From NCBI GenBank assembly GCA_002401105.1, contig NVSD01000029.1, forward strand, positions 3,043-8,302: DNA of 5,260 nucleotides, written 5' to 3'. Shown piece after piece: positions 1 to 5,260 of the stretch. Both the position numbers and the translations under genes were made by a program. This DNA is from Flavobacteriaceae bacterium. GTDB lineage: Bacteria > Bacteroidota > Bacteroidia > Flavobacteriales > Flavobacteriaceae. The notes under the pieces were generated by a model that saw only the letters and a list, made by a program, of their open reading frames with translations, did not search any database and was not told where the DNA came from. The first letter of the stretch is position 1. Each line of letters opens with the position of its first letter.

Positions 1-629
1 TTATCACCAAACTCACCTTTACCATAATCACCTATATTAACCCCTGTCAATACAATTTCCTTAATTCCTTTACTAGATATTTCTTTGGCATTGTCTAATA
101 CATTCTGTAAGGCATCACTTCTGGAAATTCCTCTGGCCAATGGAATGGTACAGTAAGTACATTTATAATCACAACCATCCTGTACCTTTAAAAAGGCACG
201 CGTTCTGTCGCCTATAGAATAAGAACCTACATAAAAATCGGCGTCCCCAATTTCACAAGAATGTACTTCTGCAATGGGTTTCTTCGCTAAATTATTGATG
301 TAATCTGTTACTTTGAATTTCTCGGTAGCACCCAATACCATGTCTACTCCGTTTACGTTGGCCAATTCTTCTGGCTTTAGCTGAGCATAACAACCGATGG
401 CTATTAAAAAAGCATCGTCATTGAGCTTTAAGGCTGACTTAACGATGGTTTTAAATCGCTTATCCGCATTGTCGGTAACCGAACAGGTGTTTATCACATA
501 AATATCGGCAATTTCGTCAAATTCAACTCTTTGGAAACCTTCCTTTACAAAACTCCTCGAAATAGTAGAAGTTTCTGAAAAATTTAATTTACATCCTAAG
601 GTGTAAAATGCTACTTTTTTATCTGACAT
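1..629 (-). CDS. mtaB: tRNA methylthiotransferase MtaB (partial, C-terminal part beyond left edge)
   Basis: Radical-SAM enzyme of the MiaB/RimO/MtaB class. MtaB proteins methylthiolate carbon 2 of threonylcarbamoyladenosine (t6A) at tRNA position 37, next to the anticodon, in the cytoplasm. Seen: 209 complete codons from ATG at 629 with no stop. The N-terminal UPF0004 domain supplies the three cysteines expected for the auxiliary iron-sulfur cluster, Cys13 (FYTLGCKLN), Cys49 (NTCSVTDNAD) and Cys80 (IGCYAQ). The radical-SAM signature CxxxCxxC is at Cys153, Cys157 and Cys160 (DGCDYKCTYC), followed by TIPLARG. The FYTLGCKLN opening and NTCSVT motif favour MtaB over MiaB or RimO, but the C-terminal TRAM domain lies outside the window. 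Full-length family members are about 430-450 residues, so roughly half is present. The start has no Shine-Dalgarno motif, which is normal for this phylum. The gene is divergent from the ABM gene at 851. Confidence 0.93.
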   Translation of the reverse strand, partial: MSDKKVAFYTLGCKLNFSETSTISRSFVKEGFQRVEFDEIADIYVINTCSVTDNADKRFKTIVKSALKLNDDAFLIAIGCYAQLKPEELANVNGVDMVLGATEKFKVTDYINNLAKKPIAEVHSCEIGDADFYVGSYSIGDRTRAFLKVQDGCDYKCTYCTIPLARGISRSDALQNVLDNAKEISSKGIKEIVLTGVNIGDYGKGEFGD

Positions 630-652
630 GCCGTGCTTTAATTATAAATGAT

Positions 653-680
653 AGTTGATTTACGCTATCGAAAATCGACT
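653..680. repeat. small inverted repeat in the mtaB leader
   Basis: AGTTGATTT (653-661) can pair with AAATCGACT (672-680): nine pairs, one of them a T-G wobble, around a 10-base loop. It lies between the putative mtaB -7 element and the mtaB start codon. It could be an operator half-site pair, an RNA hairpin at the 5' end of the mtaB transcript, or chance in AT-rich sequence. There is no T-run on the minus side to suggest a terminator or attenuator. Confidence 0.3.
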
Positions 681-681
681 G

Positions 682-689
682 CAAAATTA
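682..689 (-). promoter_or_regulatory. putative Bacteroidota -7 element for mtaB
   Basis: Read on the minus strand this is TAATTTTG, an exact match to the Bacteroidota sigma-factor -7 consensus TAnnTTTG, lying 52 bases upstream of the mtaB ATG. The nearest TTTG that could serve as a -33 element (minus strand, 716-719) is 26 bases away, longer than the usual 17-23, so only the -7 box is convincing. The implied transcript start is near 675, giving a leader of roughly 45 bases. Confidence 0.4.
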
Positions 690-850
690 CAATTTTTTTG
701 TCAATAATAATAAAACAAATGAATTGTAAATCTCTTAAAATTCAACGACTTAAGAATGTGTATCGTGTTTATTGTAATTTTAATGCGCTATGTTACTTAT
801 TTATACCGTTGTTTTAATACATTGCAAACTACTAACAAAATAGATAGACA

Positions 851-1177
851 ATGCAACAAGGAAAACCTTATTACGCGGTGATATTTACATCACTCAGAAC
901 AACAGAAGAAGAGGGATATAATTCTATGGCTCAAAAAATGGTGGATTTGGCAAAAGACCAACCAGGATTTATGGGGGTAGAAAGTGCTAGGGAGGAAGTT
1001 GGTATTACTGTTTCTTATTGGGAAACCATGGAAGATATTCAGAAATGGCGCCAGCATTCCGAGCATGAAACGGCGAGGGAACAGGGGAAAAAAATATGGT
1101 ATTCGGAATTCAAAGTACGTATTTGTCAAGTACTGAGAGAATACGATTTTTCAGGTGAAAAAAAAGACGCGCATTAA
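851..1177 (+). CDS. antibiotic biosynthesis monooxygenase (ABM) domain protein
   Basis: Small single-domain protein of 108 residues with the dimeric alpha/beta ABM ferredoxin-like fold, resembling Bacillus subtilis YqjZ-type proteins. Seen: a first strand YYAVIFTSL (7-15), a helix with MAQKMVDLAKDQPGF (26-40), a strand GITVSYWETMEDIQKW (51-66), and a tail KIWYSEFKVRICQVLREYDF (81-100), all typical of the family. No signal peptide or membrane segment, so probably cytoplasmic. The substrate cannot be read from the sequence; despite the name, most such proteins have no shown link to antibiotics. Against IsdG-type haem oxygenases, ungapped eye alignment keeps a Trp (Trp66) but puts Thr13 and Arg76 where IsdG has its catalytic Asn and His, so haem degradation is not supported. 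ATG at 851 is preceded by an A-rich stretch without Shine-Dalgarno. The last codons form one arm of a terminator. Monocistronic. Confidence 0.85.
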   Translation: MQQGKPYYAVIFTSLRTTEEEGYNSMAQKMVDLAKDQPGFMGVESAREEVGITVSYWETMEDIQKWRQHSEHETAREQGKKIWYSEFKVRICQVLREYDFSGEKKDAH

Positions 1178-1187
1178 GCGCGTCTTT
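1163..1187. terminator. shared bidirectional intrinsic terminator
   Basis: A perfect 10-base-pair stem, AAAGACGCGC (1163-1172) with GCGCGTCTTT (1178-1187), around a 5-base loop ATTAA. On the minus strand the stem runs into an unbroken T-run (complement of the A-run 1158-1165), so it is strongest for the peptidase gene ending at 1214. On the plus strand the stem ends in TTT followed by ACTATTTTC, a weaker tract that could still end the ABM transcript. The ABM stop codon TAA (1175-1177) lies in the loop. Confidence 0.88.
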
Positions 1188-1213
1188 ACTATTTTCACTA
1201 GAAATATAGTGTC

Positions 1214-3340
1214 TTATTTATTGTTTAAAACTACGTAGTCTAACATCTTATTCATTAAATGTACACGGTCTCTTCCTCGTACATTATGTTCGTGCATTGG
1301 GTAGGTGAAAAAATCTACTTGGATGCCTTCTTTTACTGATTTTTGCAATAAAGACATGCTGTGCTGTGGTACTACTACAGGATCTACACTTCCATGAATG
1401 ATCAACATTTTTCCCTCTAAATTTTTAATATAGTTGGTTACATGTGCTTTTTTATATCCTTCTGGGTTTTCCTGAGGCGTATCCATATAGCGTTCTCCGT
1501 ACATCACTTCATAATATTTCCAATCGATTACCGGACCTCCAGCAACTGCCGTAGTAAATACTCCAGGATGTCTTAACATTAACGATGTACTCATAAAGCC
1601 ACCATAACTCCATCCGTTTACTGCAATTCTGTTGGCATCTACGTAAGGCAATGATTTTAGATAATCAACACCTGTTAATTGGTCTTCAATTTCATGTACA
1701 CCTACGTTTCTATGAATTACGTTTTCAAAGGCGAATCCTCTGTTTTTAGAACCTCTATTGTCCAAGGTAAATACGATATAATCTTGATTGGCGGTAAAAA
1801 TTGGCATCCATAAACTAGCGCCTGCCATCCAAGTATTGGTCACCATTTGTGCATGTGGACCTCCATATACATAAATAAGTACTGGATATTTTTTTGAAGG
1901 GTCAAAATTTGCTGGTTTGGTGATTCTGGCATGTAAAGTGATTCCTTTTTTTGTCTTTAAATCGATAAACTCACTGCTCCCTAATTTGTATCCTTTTAAA
2001 GGGTTCTCTGCTTTGAATAATTCGGTTTTAGTTCCTTTTTTCACCCTGATTATTTGGCTGATTTTTGGAGTGCTTATATTCGAATACGAATCTATCAAAT
2101 AAGCACCATTGCTGCTTAACTGTGTTCTGTGAGTTCCTGCGACAGTTGTTAATTGAGTAGATTTACCACTTTTTAAATTGATTTTAAAAGTGTGTTTTTC
2201 TCTACCATCTGTTCCTGTCCCCGTAATAATTACATGCTTCCCTTTGGCATCAAATCCTAAAATGTCTTGTACAACCCAATTAAAATTGGTCAATTGTTTT
2301 ACCAAAGTTTCATCGGTAGTATAGTGGTACAAATTCATAAATCCGTCACGCTCACTAAACCATAAGAAATCGCTAGTGCTGTTTGGTAAAAAAGTTGCAG
2401 GATGCTCTGGTTCTGCCCAAGTATCTTCTGTTTCTTCGAAAAGTGTCTTAATTTTATTTCCACTAGCAACGTCATAACTGTTGAACCAAACATGATTCTG
2501 TCCTCTGTTAATTTCCGCTAAAAACAATTGTTTTTCGTCTGGAGACCAAGTTAAGTTTGTCAAATAATGCTCGTCTGTTGTGTCAATGTCCAAATAACTT
2601 ACGTTTCCAGTAGCTACATTATAAATTCCAATTTTTGCTTGTTCGCTTCCTTGACCAGCCATTGGGTATTTTACGTTTTTCAAGGTGGCAGGATAGGTAG
2701 TTACGTCTACTAGAGGGTAGTTGCTAACATTGGTTTCATCTTTTTGATAAAAGGCTAAATAGTTACCTTTTGGGCTCCAAAAGATACCACCAGAAATACC
2801 AAATTCGCTACGGTGTATTGTTTGACCTGAGACAATGTTTTTATCATTTATGGTAGTTACTGCTATTTTTTTATCAGAAGATGTGGCAATGTATAAGTTA
2901 TTTTCTAGGGTATAAGCAATGTGGCTTGCTGCATCATTTAAAACAATGTTTTCCGCCTTATCTGCATAAAAAATACTAGTACCTTGTTTTTTAGATTGGT
3001 AATTATAACTTACGATACCTCCATTAAGCGTAAATCTTAATTGTGTGGCTGTAATTCCTTTCAAATAAGGCAATCTTGTCAGTTGTGGAAATACTTGTTG
3101 TAATTCATTTAAAGAGATGGTATTGACTAGCTGCTGTGTTTGTGCATTGGTAATTGTATACGCTTCCTCGGTTTTTTGAAGATACGTTTCTGTGTTTTTC
3201 ACCCACTGTAAACTACTTAAACTTTTAGGATACAGACCTTTGTAGTAGCCTAAAACAGAATCTTCTAATGTGAGTTCTTTTTGTTGTGCAACACTTTGAA
3301 AAAGTATGAAAGAGACACACAATATCATTATTTTTTTCAT
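1214..3340 (-). CDS. exported S9B serine peptidase, prolyl tripeptidyl peptidase / DPP IV-like
   Basis: Prolyl-oligopeptidase family exopeptidase that releases short N-terminal peptides ending in proline. 708 residues, close to the 732 of P. gingivalis PtpA, which it resembles throughout. Signal peptide: KK, hydrophobic run 4-14, likely cleavage after SVA (16-18); no lipobox, so periplasmic or secreted. A DPP IV-type beta-propeller spans about 100-450 and the alpha/beta hydrolase domain about 460-708. Catalytic triad: Ser578 (GWSYGG), Asp653 (GSVDPVV) and His685 (HEHNV); their mutual spacings equal those of PtpA Ser603, Asp678 and His710 as I recall them. Glu611 (YEVMYGERY) falls at the position of PtpA Glu636 and Glu179 (HRSEFGI) near Glu205, residues binding the substrate amino terminus. 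The HRSEFG motif in place of the DPP IV DWVYEEE motif favours tripeptidyl over dipeptidyl release; this is inference. Likely role: using proline-rich peptides as nutrients. Probably has its own promoter; the next gene upstream encodes the EEP protein. Confidence 0.93.
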   Translation of the reverse strand: MKKIMILCVSFILFQSVAQQKELTLEDSVLGYYKGLYPKSLSSLQWVKNTETYLQKTEEAYTITNAQTQQLVNTISLNELQQVFPQLTRLPYLKGITATQLRFTLNGGIVSYNYQSKKQGTSIFYADKAENIVLNDAASHIAYTLENNLYIATSSDKKIAVTTINDKNIVSGQTIHRSEFGISGGIFWSPKGNYLAFYQKDETNVSNYPLVDVTTYPATLKNVKYPMAGQGSEQAKIGIYNVATGNVSYLDIDTTDEHYLTNLTWSPDEKQLFLAEINRGQNHVWFNSYDVASGNKIKTLFEETEDTWAEPEHPATFLPNSTSDFLWFSERDGFMNLYHYTTDETLVKQLTNFNWVVQDILGFDAKGKHVIITGTGTDGREKHTFKINLKSGKSTQLTTVAGTHRTQLSSNGAYLIDSYSNISTPKISQIIRVKKGTKTELFKAENPLKGYKLGSSEFIDLKTKKGITLHARITKPANFDPSKKYPVLIYVYGGPHAQMVTNTWMAGASLWMPIFTANQDYIVFTLDNRGSKNRGFAFENVIHRNVGVHEIEDQLTGVDYLKSLPYVDANRIAVNGWSYGGFMSTSLMLRHPGVFTTAVAGGPVIDWKYYEVMYGERYMDTPQENPEGYKKAHVTNYIKNLEGKMLIIHGSVDPVVVPQHSMSLLQKSVKEGIQVDFFTYPMHEHNVRGRDRVHLMNKMLDYVVLNNK

Positions 3341-3366
3341 GGATAAAATAAATTTGAGTTATGAAA

Positions 3367-3403
3367 CAAATATAAGTGTTCGTACTTGTTTTTAGGACTC
3401 AAA
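3367..3403 (-). promoter_or_regulatory. putative promoter of the S9 peptidase gene
   Basis: On the minus strand TATATTTG (3374-3367) is an exact match to the Bacteroidota -7 consensus TAnnTTTG, 26 bases upstream of the peptidase ATG. A TTTG at 3403-3400 could be the -33 element, but the 25-base spacing is slightly longer than usual. The predicted leader is short, about 20 bases, A-rich and without Shine-Dalgarno. This suggests the peptidase can be transcribed apart from the EEP gene ending at 3419. Confidence 0.45.
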
Positions 3404-3418
3404 TGTCATAAAATCCTC

Positions 3419-4432
3419 TTAATTTAACTGCAAGCGTGCCATAATAGGGTAGTGGTCGGATAGTTTATTTGTATAGGTTTTAAAATGATTTACGATGATG
3501 GACTCATCGCTCAAAATAAAATCGATACGCAAAGGGAATGGATAGTCAAATGTTTTTCCAAATCCTTCACCTGCGGCTACAAAAGCATCTTTTTTATTAT
3601 TTTTTAATTGATGGTAGACCCAAGAAAATGCGTTGTTATTAAAATCACCACAAAGTATTATTTGATAGTTACACGATTTTTGATGTGCTACTAAAAGCGC
3701 TGCTTGGGAACCTTGTTTTTGAAACGAGTTTTCCATACGCTTTCTTAGTTTTTCTCTTGTTTTTTCACCGAAATTTTCTTTTCGAGGGTTGACTCCTAGA
3801 GATTCTAAATGTACATTATACACTCTTACAGTGTCACCATTCTTTACAATATCAGCAAAAATAGCATTGTTATTACTTTTTGGGAAGTTGAGCGAACCTG
3901 ACTTTATGATTTTGTATTTACTGTAAATAGCCTGTCCAAAGGTTGTTTTTTTAACGCTTGTTTTGGTGTAACGGTGTGGATATAATTTATCTAATTTTTT
4001 GGTAGGATAGTATTCTTGAAGGCACAGTATGTCAGGACTTGTTTTTTTTACAAATGCTATTATTTTCCCTTCGACATCATCTTGTTTAATCCATTCAAAA
4101 ACATTGAACATGCGGACATTATAGGACATTATTTTTAAGTCCTTAGTGAGCATTATTTTTTTAGGTTCGAAGCCATAAGCCTGTTGAATTGCCATAAAGC
4201 TAACTGCCAATGCTAAGGTAGAAATTAAAAATGGTCGCTTTAGCTGTACAACCCAATAGATTAAAAATAGCATATTTAAAAAGAGTAGAATGGGAGTACT
4301 CAAACTTATAAAAACGCTGAAAGCATAACTATTTGGAGAAACGTATTTTACCAGAACTGCCAGTACTAGGCACAACGCGATAATGGAATTAATAAATTTC
4401 ATAAGTGCGTCAAATGGTGAAAACTTTTTCAT
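3419..4432 (-). CDS. membrane-anchored endonuclease/exonuclease/phosphatase (EEP) family protein
   Basis: Metal-dependent phosphoesterase of the DNase I-like EEP superfamily, whose members cut nucleic acids, phosphoinositides, sphingomyelin or other phosphodiesters; the substrate here is unknown. Seen in 337 residues: about three hydrophobic membrane segments (roughly 13-31, 37-60, 66-84), then the catalytic domain from about 98. Its motifs occur in the family order: Asn105 (MSYNVR), Glu140 (LCLQEYYP, metal ligand), His208 (YNVHLES), Asp263 and Asn265 (CGDFNN), Asp304 (RIDFIL), Asp326 and His327 (SDHYP). All catalytic positions are present, so it should be active. By charge pattern the domain probably faces the periplasm, but this is not certain. 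ATG at 4432 is preceded by AT-rich sequence without Shine-Dalgarno; Met11 is a possible alternative start that would keep the membrane segments. It lies 36 bases after the rhomboid gene with no terminator between, so the two are probably one transcript. Confidence 0.9.
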   Translation of the reverse strand: MKKFSPFDALMKFINSIIALCLVLAVLVKYVSPNSYAFSVFISLSTPILLFLNMLFLIYWVVQLKRPFLISTLALAVSFMAIQQAYGFEPKKIMLTKDLKIMSYNVRMFNVFEWIKQDDVEGKIIAFVKKTSPDILCLQEYYPTKKLDKLYPHRYTKTSVKKTTFGQAIYSKYKIIKSGSLNFPKSNNNAIFADIVKNGDTVRVYNVHLESLGVNPRKENFGEKTREKLRKRMENSFQKQGSQAALLVAHQKSCNYQIILCGDFNNNAFSWVYHQLKNNKKDAFVAAGEGFGKTFDYPFPLRIDFILSDESIIVNHFKTYTNKLSDHYPIMARLQLN

Positions 4433-4468
4433 AGTTTATATTGGGAGGTTCCTGTTTCTGGGTACTAT

Positions 4469-5260
4469 CTATTTTTTTCCTGCTTGGAAAAGGAAATCCT
4501 TTTCTTCTTTAGTCAAGGTTTCATAGCCAGATTTACTAATCTTGTCCAGTATCAAATCTATTTTGCGTTGGTCTATTGGTTTGGTAGTTTTTTTAGGACT
4601 CGCTGCTTTTTTGTTTTTTGATTTGTAAACGGTTTTTAAAGGACTGTTTTTTGTGTTAAATAGATTTGTGAGGGAAACAATTCCATCGGAAAACCATTTT
4701 CCTATGTCGTTGTTTTTCATCAATTGCTTGGCGTATACAAAGCCTAAGAGCGCTCCTCCTAAATGGGCAATTGCTCCTCCGTTGTCTACGTTTTTTATTT
4801 GTAATACGTTTAACAATACAAATATGGCAGCCAATACCCATAATTCCACACTTCCAATAAAACGAAGGCGTAACGCATAGCGCGGTACTTTAGTTGCAAT
4901 TCCTATAAAAATGGCCAAGACTCCGGCAGAGGCTCCTCCTAATGCTGCTCCTGAGTTTTCGTTGATATAATTCAAACCTAAAAAAGATAGTCCACCAAAA
5001 ATAACTCCTAAAAAGAAAAAGTTATAAAATTGTTTGATTGAGTAAAAATCCAAGAAAATACGTCCTATATAAAACAAGACCATCAGGTTCGAGAGTATAT
5101 GGAATAAGTTTACATGAATAAATGCGTAGGTGACAACAGTCCAAGGTTTGTACATTACTTCGGACGCGTCCGTAGGTAATGTAAACCAATCTAGCATAAA
5201 AGTTCTGGCCAAATAAGTGACTAAAAACAAACCTACATTAATATAGATTAACTTTTCAGC
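4469..5260 (-). CDS. rhomboid family intramembrane serine protease (partial, start beyond right edge)
   Basis: Intramembrane protease that cleaves transmembrane segments of other membrane proteins. The frame is open to the window edge: 263 residues are visible, and ten codons (AEKLIYINVG) precede a TTG at 5230 that is an internal leucine, not the start. Counting from the first visible residue, hydrophobic segments fit a six-helix core (about 4-20, 42-67, 77-97, 104-122, 138-152, 162-178). The catalytic dyad is Ser111 in GGASAG (GxSxG) and His166 in AHLGGALLGF; His54 and Asn58 (HILSN) fit the HxxxN oxyanion motif of helix 2. A Lys-rich linker (about 208-228) leads to a soluble helical tail (231-263, ILDKISKSGYETLTKEEKDF) like the small DUF6576-type domain on Bacteroidota rhomboids. 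Only a few N-terminal residues should be missing. Substrate unknown. The EEP gene follows after 36 bases. Confidence 0.93.
   Translation of the reverse strand, partial: AEKLIYINVGLFLVTYLARTFMLDWFTLPTDASEVMYKPWTVVTYAFIHVNLFHILSNLMVLFYIGRIFLDFYSIKQFYNFFFLGVIFGGLSFLGLNYINENSGAALGGASAGVLAIFIGIATKVPRYALRLRFIGSVELWVLAAIFVLLNVLQIKNVDNGGAIAHLGGALLGFVYAKQLMKNNDIGKWFSDGIVSLTNLFNTKNSPLKTVYKSKNKKAASPKKTTKPIDQRKIDLILDKISKSGYETLTKEEKDFLFQAGKK

Noticed and set aside
772..811. Possible plus-strand promoter for the ABM gene (TTG at 772 with TACTTATT at 794, or TACCGTTG at 804)
   Set aside because: Each candidate box has one or two mismatches to TAnnTTTG, and the better box (804) is 29 bases from the TTG; neither is good enough to annotate.
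890..1129. Open frame of 79 codons on the minus strand inside the ABM gene
   Set aside because: It lies wholly opposite a well-supported gene, and its peptide has an odd Phe- and His-rich composition with no recognisable motif.
1917..2102. Open frame of 61 codons on the plus strand, with a hydrophobic peptide
   Set aside because: It is antisense to the S9 peptidase hydrolase region; the hydrophobic composition is what the complement of Lys/Glu-rich AT-rich coding DNA gives.
3391..3418. Possible terminator after the EEP gene (AGGA and TCCT arms around 3394-3417)
   Set aside because: The stem is only four pairs with a large loop and no T-run on the minus strand.
4553..4560. TAGATTTG on the minus strand, a match to TAnnTTTG that could drive the EEP gene
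   Set aside because: It lies in rhomboid coding sequence about 120 bases before the EEP start and has no TTG-type element at a sensible distance; such matches are expected by chance in this AT-rich DNA.
4653..4880. Open frames on both strands within the rhomboid gene
   Set aside because: They overlap the catalytic core of the rhomboid in other frames and encode low-complexity, basic or Asn-rich peptides without motifs.
5228..5230. TTG at 5230 as the start of the rhomboid
   Set aside because: The frame continues upstream to the window edge with a natural lead-in to the first membrane helix (EKLIYINVGLF), so this TTG is an internal leucine.

Overview
The window looks like chromosomal DNA of a member of the Bacteroidota, most likely Flavobacteriaceae. 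It is AT-rich, its genes lack Shine-Dalgarno motifs, two leaders carry -7 elements matching the Bacteroidota consensus TAnnTTTG, and the proteins resemble that phylum: an S9 peptidase very close in its motifs to Porphyromonas gingivalis prolyl tripeptidyl peptidase, and a rhomboid with the short helical C-terminal tail common there. This assignment is inference from style and memory; no search was run.

Layout. Positions 1-629 (minus) hold the N-terminal 209 codons of mtaB, a radical-SAM tRNA methylthiotransferase that runs off the left edge. Positions 630-850 are a divergent intergenic region with a probable mtaB -7 element and a small inverted repeat; I found no convincing promoter for the plus-strand gene. 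Positions 851-1177 (plus) encode a 108-residue protein of the antibiotic biosynthesis monooxygenase (ABM) fold, the only plus-strand gene. It converges on the next gene across one strong hairpin terminator (1163-1187), which overlaps the end of its coding sequence. Positions 1214-3340 (minus) encode an exported S9B serine peptidase with complete catalytic residues. Positions 3419-4432 (minus) encode a membrane-anchored endonuclease/exonuclease/phosphatase (EEP) family protein. Positions 4469-5260 (minus) encode an intramembrane rhomboid protease whose start lies beyond the right edge.

How the genes fit together. The rhomboid and EEP genes are 36 bases apart on one strand and are probably co-transcribed. 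The peptidase follows after 78 bases that contain a good -7 element, so it probably has its own promoter, perhaps with readthrough from upstream; all minus-strand transcription would stop at the shared terminator. Three neighbouring products (exported exopeptidase, membrane EEP protein, rhomboid) act at or outside the inner membrane, but nothing in the sequence shows that they form a pathway. mtaB and the ABM gene appear to be independent units. I see no mobile elements, CRISPR, tRNA, rRNA or phage genes, and no clear sign of an undescribed system; this reads as ordinary core-genome sequence with a few details worth checking.
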